From Virgisporangium aurantiacum (GTDB lineage Bacteria > Actinomycetota > Actinomycetes > Mycobacteriales > Micromonosporaceae): a stretch of DNA of 64,000 nucleotides. Both the position numbers and the translations under genes were made by a program. A model generated the notes under the pieces. That model worked only from the letters and a program-made list of their open reading frames with translations. It was not told the DNA's origin and searched no databases. This document shows positions 57,839 through 64,000 of this stretch, one piece after another; the first letter of the stretch is position 1; the number at the start of each line of letters is the position of its first letter. The DNA lies in the NCBI RefSeq assembly GCF_016863635.1, contig NZ_BOPG01000025.1, positions 62,001 through 126,000 on the forward strand, written 5' to 3'.

Positions 57839-57869
57839 GTCTCCGAAAGTAGACAGGCAGCTTGTCCAT
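57821..57869. promoter_or_regulatory. Two 18-base MarR-type operator sites in direct repeat
   Basis: GACAGGTAGCTTGTCCAT (57821-57838) and GACAGGCAGCTTGTCCAT (57852-57869) differ at one base. Their starts are 31 bases apart, close to three helical turns. Each holds GACA-N7-TGTC. The first lies over the start codon of the cupin gene, the second over its -10 region. Confidence 0.72.
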
Positions 57870-57887
57870 TGTCAAGGACGGAGTCCG

Positions 57888-58379
57888 ATGTCGCGTCGCA
57901 CGCCGATCACCGACGGCCGGCCCCGGCCGGACAATCTCGCCGTCCTCCTGCGCGAGGTCTTCGTGGCCCTGAACGACCGCGCGCTCGCCCGCCTCGCCGA
58001 ACGCGGGCACGGCGTGGTGCGGGCCGCGCACAGCGCCGTCTTCCAGTACCTCGACGACACCGGCACCACCGTCAGCACGCTCGCCGAACGGGCACAGGTC
58101 ACCAAGCAGGCGATGGCGGAACTGGTCGCCCATCTGGAGACGCACGGATACGTCGTCCGCGAGCCCGACCCGGCCGACCGCCGGGCCAAGCTCGTCATGC
58201 CGACCGCGCGCGGCCGCGAGGTGGTCGCGATCGCCCAGCAACTGGTGCCGGAGATGGACGCGGTGATCGCCGGCTGGCTCGGCGCCGGCCGCGCGAAGGA
58301 CCTGCGCGCCGACCTGGAGAAGCTGCGCGCCCACCTGCTGAGTACGGGGACTCAGGTGTGGCGTCCCCCGCCGCCGTAG
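57888..58379 (+). CDS. MarR family regulator
   Basis: 163 residues from ATG 57888 with a GGAG upstream. It reads LAVLLREVFVALNDRALARL, then AERGHGVVRAAHSAVFQYLD, TVSTLAERAQVTKQAMAELV, AHLETHGYVVREPDPADRRA and KLVMPTARGREVVAIAQQL. This is a full MarR DNA-binding domain with a normal wing (Asp-Pro-Ala-Asp-Arg-Arg). It probably represses the cupin gene and itself through the two sites before it. A small membrane protein follows after 9 bases and could be part of the same unit. Confidence 0.92.
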   Translation: MSRRTPITDGRPRPDNLAVLLREVFVALNDRALARLAERGHGVVRAAHSAVFQYLDDTGTTVSTLAERAQVTKQAMAELVAHLETHGYVVREPDPADRRAKLVMPTARGREVVAIAQQLVPEMDAVIAGWLGAGRAKDLRADLEKLRAHLLSTGTQVWRPPPP

Positions 58380-58388
58380 GTTCTCCGT

Positions 58389-58763
58389 ATGGCATCGAAG
58401 GTTCTCGGTGGGCTGGCCGTCGCCGTGTTGTCGGCCGCGGCGTGGTTCGGGTGGATGGGCTGGGACACGGAGTACGACGTCGATCCGGTGACGCAGTCCG
58501 CCAGCGGCCCCTACCAGGCGTGGCAGGTGATCGGGTGCGGCGTCACGTTGCTGGTGCTGCTCGTCGGCGCGCTCCTGCTGGGCGTCACCGCGCCCGTTGC
58601 CTGCGTGGCCATCACCGTGCCGTTCACCGCGGCCTGGACCACGACGGCGGCCGCCACCGACGACTCCGGCCTGTTCGTGGTGGGTGCGGTGCTGGTGTTC
58701 CTCGGCCTGGCCGCGGCGACGACGGTGGTCTCGGCGGTGACGGTGGCGCTGCGGCGAAGCTGA
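58389..58763 (+). CDS. Small membrane protein
   Basis: 124 residues from ATG 58389; TAGGTT at 58377-58382 lies 6 bases upstream and overlaps the end of the MarR gene, so it may have its own leaderless message. Four hydrophobic segments can be seen: VLGGLAVAVLSAAAWFGWMG, VIGCGVTLLVLLVGALLLGV, APVACVAITVPFTAAWTTTA and GLFVVGAVLVFLGLAAATTV. A loop with EYDVDPVTQSASGPYQAWQ sits outside. No known family recognised. Confidence 0.7.
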   Translation: MASKVLGGLAVAVLSAAAWFGWMGWDTEYDVDPVTQSASGPYQAWQVIGCGVTLLVLLVGALLLGVTAPVACVAITVPFTAAWTTTAAATDDSGLFVVGAVLVFLGLAAATTVVSAVTVALRRS

Positions 58764-58797
58764 CGCCCGTCCGGCCGTCGCGTGCCACGATCGGGTC

Positions 58798-59244
58798 ATG
58801 ACCAGGACCAGATCGGTCGGGTGCTACGGGGGTCATGTGCCCGATCGTCCGGATCCGGAGCGCGAGATCTGGGTCTACGACAGGGCGTTGTCGCTGCTGC
58901 TGGGCGAGGTGATCGGCACGGTGGAACGGTTGCCGACGGAGCGGCAGCCGGCGTGGTGGGCCACCCACGTGGAGGACCTGCGGGTGCAGGCCACGGTCAG
59001 CGACCTGTACTTCGACCTCACCGACGAACTGGACGCCCACCACCACGACGAGTTCGCCCGCCTGCTGGAGGAGGCCGCCGAGCGCCTGCGGCACCGCGGC
59101 GGCGAACCCGACGACCCGGAACCGGTTGCCGAACTCGGCCACGCGCTGGCGGACCTCATCCGGGGAACCCTTCCGGAACCACCCGCCGGGACGCTGTGGT
59201 TCTACGGCGCACCCGGCGGCCGCTCGACCATTCCGCCCGTGTAG
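58798..59244 (+). CDS. Hypothetical protein
   Basis: 148 residues from ATG 58798; CACGAT at 58786-58791 is 6 bases upstream. GTG 58837 is an alternative start with GGGGG before it. The protein is acidic and helical: EREIWVYDRALSLLLGEVIG, WWATHVEDLRVQATVSDLYF and EFARLLEEAAERLRHRGGEP. I do not recognise the family. It may be a small regulator or immunity-type protein, but nothing in the context says so. Next gene is convergent. Confidence 0.6.
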   Translation: MTRTRSVGCYGGHVPDRPDPEREIWVYDRALSLLLGEVIGTVERLPTERQPAWWATHVEDLRVQATVSDLYFDLTDELDAHHHDEFARLLEEAAERLRHRGGEPDDPEPVAELGHALADLIRGTLPEPPAGTLWFYGAPGGRSTIPPV

Positions 59245-59285
59245 TCACGACGCGTACGGTGGCAGGCCCGCCGGAGCCCACCCTC

Positions 59286-59768
59286 TCAGGTGGCCGTGAA
59301 GATCACCGCTCGGCCGGCGGCGGCCGCCCGGCCGTAGAAGTCGCGGACGTCGACGAAGTTCTCCCAGGTGTACGTGAAGTCCTCGTCGTCGCCGGCGCCG
59401 ACGTACTCGGGATCGTCGATCGCGTCGAACCGGGTGCGCAGCCAGGCCTGGTCGATGCCGCGCAGCGCCACGGCCACGTCACGCACCTCGGACGCGCCGA
59501 CGTGCACCACGTAGCAGTCCTCGTGCAGGTGCCGTCCACCGAGGACGGTGTGGTTCAGCGGGTACTCACCCGCGTCCGGGTACAGCGTGCCGTCGGTGAG
59601 GCAGCGGTGCATCGCGTCCCACGCCTTGTCGGTGTCGACCGTCAACCGGTCGTCGTCCCACGACTCCTCGAGTTCCTCGACGATCTCGCCGACCGCGTCG
59701 TCGTCGCCGTCGGCGGCCAGCAGCGCCCGTTCCTGCTTCGCGGTGATCGCGAAGTGCACACCCAACAT
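59286..59768 (-). CDS. DUF1877 (YfbM) family protein
   Basis: 160 residues from ATG 59768, with TAGGAT (ATCCTA at 59777-59782) 8 bases upstream. The N-terminus MLGVHFAITAKQERALLAAD, the block VDTDKAWDAMHRCLTDGTLY and the later YPLNHTVLGGRHLHE are the clear marks of DUF1877. The C-terminus reads WENFVDVRDFYGRAAAAGRA. No function is known for the family; it is widespread in actinomycetes and enteric bacteria. The 200-base gap that follows upstream has no gene and no named site. Confidence 0.88.
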   Translation of the reverse strand: MLGVHFAITAKQERALLAADGDDDAVGEIVEELEESWDDDRLTVDTDKAWDAMHRCLTDGTLYPDAGEYPLNHTVLGGRHLHEDCYVVHVGASEVRDVAVALRGIDQAWLRTRFDAIDDPEYVGAGDDEDFTYTWENFVDVRDFYGRAAAAGRAVIFTAT

Positions 59769-59967
59769 GTCTTGCGATCCTACGGACCGGTGACGCCGCC
59801 CCGGTGGAACCACGGTCACCGGCAGCCGCACCGTGTCGGGTGATCCGCGAAAGGCGGGTCCGGTCGGCCCATGGGCCGACCCGGTTGCGAGACGGTAGAA
59901 ATTCCTCTGTTGTTCCCGATCGCGACGGGGACCCGCTCCCCATTCCCGTCACCCGAGGACACGCCAC

Positions 59968-60519
59968 ATGCGCAGAGCACTCATCGTCACCGCCCTCGCC
60001 GCCACGCTCACGGCGGTCGCACCGGCCGCCGCCGGCCAGGCCGCGGCCACCGATCCGGCACCGTCCGGGTCGGCCGCGGCGTCGAGTTCCGCGCCGGTGA
60101 CCCCGGGCGACCAGCTCACCGGCCTCGGCACCCTCGGCGACTTCGGCACGCCCACCGCCTACCTGGCCGCGGCCGGCACCCGCTGGGGCGCGGCCGGCGC
60201 GTTCACGATCACCTACCCGGACGGCACCTACGCCATCGGCCGCTCGACCTGCCTCTCGGTCGACGGCAACGTCGCGTTCCTGACCGGGAAGATCGACCTG
60301 TCCGGCGGGCCGCGCCGCACCGCGAACGCGTGGACCAGGGGCAGCTACCTCGTGATCGGCGTCGAGGACAACGGCAACGGCCGCCCGGGCGAGACCCCGG
60401 ACCGGCTGAACTTCTCCCCCGGCAAGACCGCCGACCCCGGCTGCGGCTGGAACGGCCAGGCCACGCCCGACTTCATGATCGTGCGCGGCAACTACCGCAT
60501 CGTCGACGGCGCCGCCTGA
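59968..60519 (+). CDS. Secreted hypothetical protein
   Basis: 183 residues from ATG 59968. The signal peptide is MRRALIVTALAATLTAVAPA with cleavage near AAGQAAA. The mature protein has a Ser/Ala-rich stretch and then the folded part YPDGTYAIGRSTCLSVDGNV, GSYLVIGVEDNGNGRPGETP and FSPGKTADPGCGWNGQATPD. Two Cys residues could form a disulphide. I have seen similar short secreted proteins with a VEDNG-type end in actinomycetes, without a known function. Its 3' end overlaps the AKR gene by 28 bases on the other strand. Confidence 0.75.
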   Translation: MRRALIVTALAATLTAVAPAAAGQAAATDPAPSGSAAASSSAPVTPGDQLTGLGTLGDFGTPTAYLAAAGTRWGAAGAFTITYPDGTYAIGRSTCLSVDGNVAFLTGKIDLSGGPRRTANAWTRGSYLVIGVEDNGNGRPGETPDRLNFSPGKTADPGCGWNGQATPDFMIVRGNYRIVDGAA

Positions 60520-61520
60520 GAGACCTGCGCGGCACCGAACACCCAGCCCGACGTCTGCGCGATGAAGTCGGTCGGGAAACCGGCCTCGAACGGGGCCGCC
60601 GCCTCCAGCCGCGCGCACTCCTCCGGCGCGAGGTCGACGGCGAGGGCACCGAGGTTGTCGCGCAGTTGGTCGACGCGGCGGGCACCGACGATCGGGTGGA
60701 TCGCCGGCGAGCGGGTCATGGTCCAGGCGATCGCCACCCGGGCCGGTGTCACGGCCCGCTCGTCGGCGATCTCCCGCACCGCCCGCGCGACGGCGTGCGC
60801 CCGCGCGTCGACCGAACCCGGGTCGAGCCGGACCCCGGCCGGCGCCGCCCCGCCGCCGCTGTACTTGCCGGACAGCACCCCGCCGGCCAGCGGGCTCCAG
60901 ACGGTGACGCCGAGGCCGAGCGCCTCGGCCATCGGGAGCAGGTCCCGTTCGACGTCGCGCTGCAGCAGGTTGTACGGCACCTGGAGGGCGACGAACGGGC
61001 TCCAGTCGCGCAGCGCCGCCATCGTGTTGGCCCGGGACACGACCCAGGCGGGGGTGTCGGAGACGCCGACGTAGAGGATCTTGCCGGCGCGTACGGCGTC
61101 GTCGAGGGCGCGCATGGTCTCCTCGATCGGCGTGGCGCGGTCCCACATGTGTACCCAGTACAGGTCCAGGTGGTCGGTGCGCAGCCGGCGGAGGCTGGTC
61201 TCGAGGGAGGCCCGCAGGTTCTTGCGGGCGTTGCCCGCCGCGTTCGGATCGGCGCGGTTGCGGGAGACGGTGTACTTGCTGCCGAGGACGAAGGAGTCCC
61301 GGCGACCGGCGAGCAGCTCACCGAGGAACTCCTCGCTGGCGCCGTCGCGGTAGTTGATGGCGGTGTCGATCGTGTTGCCGCCCGCCTCGGCGTAGGCGTC
61401 GAGGATGCGTCGGCACTCGTCGATGGGCGCGCCGACGCCGCCCTGCTCCCCGAACGTCATCGCGCCGAGGATCAGGTCGGACACGCGCAGCCCGCTGGTG
61501 CCCAGCGTCCGGTATCTCAT
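60492..61520 (-). CDS. Aldo/keto reductase
   Basis: 342 residues from ATG 61520; TATGGT (ACCATA at 61527-61532) lies 6 bases upstream. Catalytic residues are Asp52 and Tyr57 in IDTAINYRDG, Lys82 in LGSKYTVSRN, and His in DLYWVHMWDRATP. The C-terminal part has PIVGARRVDQLRDNLGA, the NADPH-binding loop of AKR12-type enzymes. It reduces aldehydes or ketones. It is divergent from a TetR gene that shares the gap with a good palindrome, so it is a likely target of that regulator. Confidence 0.92.
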   Translation of the reverse strand: MRYRTLGTSGLRVSDLILGAMTFGEQGGVGAPIDECRRILDAYAEAGGNTIDTAINYRDGASEEFLGELLAGRRDSFVLGSKYTVSRNRADPNAAGNARKNLRASLETSLRRLRTDHLDLYWVHMWDRATPIEETMRALDDAVRAGKILYVGVSDTPAWVVSRANTMAALRDWSPFVALQVPYNLLQRDVERDLLPMAEALGLGVTVWSPLAGGVLSGKYSGGGAAPAGVRLDPGSVDARAHAVARAVREIADERAVTPARVAIAWTMTRSPAIHPIVGARRVDQLRDNLGALAVDLAPEECARLEAAAPFEAGFPTDFIAQTSGWVFGAAQVSQAAPSTMR

Positions 61521-61540
61521 GCGTCGACCATACACCGCGT

Positions 61541-61557
61541 CCATACACAGTGTATGG
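61541..61557. promoter_or_regulatory. TetR operator
   Basis: CCATACAC-A-GTGTATGG, eight-base arms around one A, with an extra half-site CCATACAC at 61528-61535 that covers the -10 of the AKR gene. Confidence 0.78.
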
Positions 61558-61565
61558 TGAGCGCC

Positions 61566-62171
61566 ATGCCGGATCCGCGTGGTGCCCGCCCGGGAGACGC
61601 CGACCTCCGCGAACGCGTCCTCGACGCCACCCGGCAGCTGCTCGACGGGCGCCGTTTCGACGCGCTCAGCGTGGCCGACATCATCGCGGCGGCCGGCGTC
61701 TCCCGGGCGAGCTTCTACTTCTACTTCCCGAACAAGCAGGCCGTGCTGGCCGAGCTCGTCCGGCGTGCGGTCAGCGGTGGGCAGGAGGCGGCCCGGCCGT
61801 GGATCGCGACGGTGACCGACCCGGTCGACGCGCTGCGGCTGGGCATCGAGGCCGGCGCCGCGCTGTGGCGCGCCAACGCGGGCGTCCTCGTCGCGATCGT
61901 CGACAACCAGGGCACCGACGACCAGCTCCGCCGGCTGTGGCACGACCAGATGCAGACGTTCACCGACGCCACCGTCGCCCGCATCCGGGCCGATCCCGAA
62001 CTCGTGGGTCGGCTCGACGGCCGGGACATCCCGGCCGTCGCCGCGTCACTGACCTGGCTGGGCGAGCGGCTGTACTACCTCGCCGCCGCCGACGTGCCGC
62101 CCTTCGACGACCCGGAGACGCTCGTCGACACGCTGCTCCACGCGTGGACCCGCATCCTCTACACGCCCTGA
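61566..62171 (+). CDS. TetR family regulator
   Basis: 201 residues from ATG 61566; ATG 61554 is an alternative and would overlap the operator. The DNA-binding helices are LRERVLDATRQLLDGRRFDA, LSVADIIAAAGVSRASFYFY and FPNKQAVLAELVRRA. The ligand domain is of the EthR-like type (GIEAGAALWRANAGVLVAIV, IPAVAASLTWLGERLYYLAA). It should repress the divergent AKR gene and itself. The 3' end overlaps the NmrA-like gene by 13 bases. Confidence 0.9.
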   Translation: MPDPRGARPGDADLRERVLDATRQLLDGRRFDALSVADIIAAAGVSRASFYFYFPNKQAVLAELVRRAVSGGQEAARPWIATVTDPVDALRLGIEAGAALWRANAGVLVAIVDNQGTDDQLRRLWHDQMQTFTDATVARIRADPELVGRLDGRDIPAVAASLTWLGERLYYLAAADVPPFDDPETLVDTLLHAWTRILYTP

Positions 62172-63034
62172 AGGACGCGCTCCCAGTCGACCGTGCGGGC
62201 CCAGTCCCCGTAGCTGTGCCAGGCCACCTCGGGATACCGGGCGCGCAGGCCCGCGACGTCGAGGAAGTCGGTGTTCTCCTCGAACCGCTGGAACATGTCG
62301 GCGATCTCGTCGCCGGCCCACTGCCGCACCTGGTCGAGTGGCAGTTGGACGTACGGGACGGCACGGCCGAGCACGTCGCTCAGGATCCGGGCCGCCTGCT
62401 CGCCCGTCACCCGGTCCGACGCCACGTCGATCCGCTCGCCGACGAACCGGTCCGGGTGCTCGATCGCGTGCACGGCGAGGCCGGCGATGTCGCGCACGGT
62501 CACCTGGTCGAGCGGCTTGCCGGCGGTGAGCGGGTTGGCCAGCACGCCGTCGCCGAGGCGGCTGAACCCGAGGTTGAGCGCGTTCTCCATGAAGTACACG
62601 GGCCCGAGGACGGTCGCCCGGACGTCGCGCCCGCGGAGATACGCCTCGATGACCTGCTTGCTGTCGGCGTGGCCGATGTCCGTCGAAACGTCGCGGTCCG
62701 CGCCGCGCACGGACGAGTGGACGAGGTGTGCGCCGGCCAGCGCCGCCGCGTCCACGATCGATCGTCCCTGGGCGATCTCCCCGTCCTGCCCGGTGTCGCC
62801 GAACGGAACCGACAGCCCGAAGACCGCGTCGACGCCCTTCGCCGCCGCCCCGAGCGCCGCGGTGTCGACCAGCTCGCCGGCGACGAGCCGGACGCCGGCC
62901 CGCGACAACGCCAGCGCCCGCGGCGACTCCGGCGACCGCACGTACGCGGTGACCTCGTGCCCGCGGTCGAGCAGCAGGTCGGCGACGGCGCCGCCCTGCC
63001 TGCCGGTGGCTCCGATGACGAGAACCGTGGCCAT
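62159..63034 (-). CDS. NmrA-like NAD(P)-binding protein
   Basis: 291 residues from ATG 63034 with AAGGAG upstream. The Rossmann loop is VLVIGATGRQGGAVADLLL and the domain continues with HEVTAYVRSPESPRALAL. Later blocks are HLVHSSVRGADRDVSTDIGH, ADSKQVIEAYLRG and VRATVLGPVYFMENAL, typical of NmrA/HSCARG proteins. These sense the NAD(P)H ratio or act as quinone or epimer-type reductases. The promoter is a SoxR type (TTGACC, 19-base spacer, GAGAAT) with a SoxR box in the spacer, so it should be induced by redox-active compounds. Confidence 0.88.
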   Translation of the reverse strand: MATVLVIGATGRQGGAVADLLLDRGHEVTAYVRSPESPRALALSRAGVRLVAGELVDTAALGAAAKGVDAVFGLSVPFGDTGQDGEIAQGRSIVDAAALAGAHLVHSSVRGADRDVSTDIGHADSKQVIEAYLRGRDVRATVLGPVYFMENALNLGFSRLGDGVLANPLTAGKPLDQVTVRDIAGLAVHAIEHPDRFVGERIDVASDRVTGEQAARILSDVLGRAVPYVQLPLDQVRQWAGDEIADMFQRFEENTDFLDVAGLRARYPEVAWHSYGDWARTVDWERVLQGV

Positions 63035-63085
63035 ACACAACTCCTTGATAGAGGTGGACAACGTGCAAGGCAGACGATTCTCTGG

Positions 63086-63103
63086 CCTCAACCTCTGTTG
63101 AGG
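63086..63103. promoter_or_regulatory. SoxR box
   Basis: CCTCAACCTCTGTTGAGG, six-base arms with the 18-base length of known SoxR sites. On the minus strand it lies inside a 19-base spacer between TTGACC and GAGAAT, the stretched promoter that SoxR corrects. Confidence 0.88.
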
Positions 63104-63123
63104 TCAAGCGCTAGGGTCGACGC

Positions 63124-63591
63124 ATGCCGAGGGCCCGCACCACGTTCCACGAACTCACCGTCGGCCAGGTCGCCGACCGCAGCGGCGTCGCCGTCTCCGC
63201 CCTGCACTTCTACGAGCGCAACGGCCTCATCCGCAGCACCCGCACGGCGAGCAACCAGCGCCGGTACAGCCGCGACACGCTGCGCCGGGTCGCGTTCATC
63301 CGGGCCTCGCAGCACGTCGGCATCTCGCTGGCGACGATCCGCGCGGCGCTCGACCGGCTGCCGAGCGAACGCACGCCGACCCGCGACGACTGGGCCAGCC
63401 TGTCGGCGACCTGGCGCTCCGAACTCGACGCGCGCATCGCCCACCTGCAGGCGCTCCGCGACGACCTGACCGACTGCATCGGCTGCGGCTGCCTGTCCCT
63501 GCGGGTCTGTCACCTCACCAACCCCCGCGACGTCCTGGGCCGCGACGGCCCGGGCGCCCGCCGCCTGCCGGCGCCGGCGGTGGAGACGTGA
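63124..63591 (+). CDS. soxR: Redox-sensitive transcriptional activator SoxR
   Basis: 155 residues from ATG 63124; TAGGGT at 63112-63117 lies 6 bases upstream. The MerR-type DNA-binding part reads LTVGQVADRSGVAVSALHFY, then ERNGLIRSTRTASNQRRYSR. The [2Fe-2S] cluster site is Cys118-x2-Cys121-x-Cys123-x5-Cys129, exactly the SoxR spacing. It senses redox-active drugs by cluster oxidation. In actinomycetes SoxR activates a small set of NAD(P)-binding and quinone-reductase genes, and the divergent NmrA-like gene with a SoxR box fits that. The next gene overlaps its stop (GTGA). Confidence 0.97.
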   Translation: MPRARTTFHELTVGQVADRSGVAVSALHFYERNGLIRSTRTASNQRRYSRDTLRRVAFIRASQHVGISLATIRAALDRLPSERTPTRDDWASLSATWRSELDARIAHLQALRDDLTDCIGCGCLSLRVCHLTNPRDVLGRDGPGARRLPAPAVET

Positions 63592-64000
63592 GCGCCCAGA
63601 TCCCGGACGAGCTCCGGTATCGGGGACGGCTGTTCGCGCTGACCGCGGCCGAGGGCGTCGGCGGCTTCGACCCGGCCGAACACGGCCTGACCCCGCGCCC
63701 GGCGAGCACGGCGTGCTGGCGCGGCACGGTCTGCCGCTACCGTCTCCGCTACCGGCAACTGCTGCTCGACCGGCTCGACCTGGCCACCGACGACCCGCCA
63801 CCCCCGCTGGCGGGCGCCGAACCCCGGGCCGGTCGCTACGACTGGCGCTACCGCGACCTCGGCCTGCCGGTCCCGTTCACCGGACGCATGCTCGTCGGCC
63901 GCGGCGACGTCGACGGCACCCCGTACCTCAACATGGGGTTCTGGCCGGCGTGGATGTACGCCGAGGCGCACGAGCTCACGTTCACCGACGGCACGTTGAC
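63588..64000 (+). CDS. Hypothetical protein coupled to soxR (3' end outside the window)
   Basis: Open from GTG 63588 to the window edge (137 codons). It starts VSAQIPDELRYRGRLFALTA and has TACWRGTVCRYRLRYRQLLL, then DRLDL and MLVGRGDVDGTPYLNMGFWP. The first lines resemble an uncharacterised group of bacterial proteins with a YRGR-ALxxxPL start and a WRGYxGxWEIRDGRLYL-type block. I do not know the function. The GTGA overlap with soxR means that it is translated with the regulator. Confidence 0.65.
   Translation, partial: MSAQIPDELRYRGRLFALTAAEGVGGFDPAEHGLTPRPASTACWRGTVCRYRLRYRQLLLDRLDLATDDPPPPLAGAEPRAGRYDWRYRDLGLPVPFTGRMLVGRGDVDGTPYLNMGFWPAWMYAEAHELTFTDGTL

Noticed and set aside
1..64000. CRISPR arrays, tRNA or rRNA genes, prophage or insertion sequences
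   Set aside because: No spaced direct repeats, no tRNA-like cloverleaf bases, no integrase, transposase or phage structural proteins were seen in any frame.

Overview
This window is chromosomal DNA of a high-GC actinobacterium. Codon third positions are almost all G or C, GTG and TTG starts are common, and the gene content fits a filamentous soil actinomycete, most likely Micromonosporaceae. That content includes a DUF5999 protein, an XRE/DUF5753 regulator with a DUF574-type methyltransferase, SoxR, Rsb partner-switching genes and F420-type nitroreductases. The family-level placement is inferred from gene families only. No tRNA, rRNA, CRISPR array, prophage or insertion sequence was seen.

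Layout. 1-7.6 kb: a DUF6461 gene cut by the window edge, a decayed zinc-ribbon gene, an AbiEii-type nucleotidyltransferase with its small partner, an S9 peptidase, an MFS exporter, a LysE exporter and a DHDPS-like aldolase. 7.6-17 kb: a GntR-arginase operon with a strong operator, facing an iron-box-controlled NIS siderophore locus. The locus holds two IucA/IucC synthetases and a PLP decarboxylase, followed by an ABC transporter and a two-component system in nearly continuous overlapping reading frames. 17-25 kb: peptide deformylase, pirin, a TetR/MFS pair, pabB, DUF5999, and gcvP behind a glycine riboswitch. 25-32.6 kb: a pair of predicted nucleotidyltransferases, LysR/MFS, XRE plus methyltransferase, a HAD phosphatase, a broken carbohydrate-binding gene and a GT2 glycosyltransferase.

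32.7-40.3 kb: an ECF-like sigma factor with a membrane partner, then a six-gene stressosome-like operon: RsbR, RsbS, RsbT, an ATPase-SpoIIE fusion, a hybrid histidine kinase, and a receiver-SpoIIE phosphatase. This should convert stress signals into control of anti-sigma/antagonist proteins encoded elsewhere. 40.3-64 kb is a mosaic of small enzymes and their divergent regulators (LysR, two MarR, XRE-cupin, MarR, TetR, SoxR). Many have a palindromic operator between them. Notable here are a truncated release-factor homologue with an altered codon-recognition tripeptide beside a UvrC-like nuclease, and two genes (a P-loop kinase and a histidine phosphatase) each broken by a one-base frameshift.

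A striking general feature is the number of genes with a TAnnnT-like -10 hexamer only 6-8 bases before the start codon and no Shine-Dalgarno sequence, which points to widespread leaderless transcription. A composite intergenic repeat occurs in two partial copies, with a possible third remnant.
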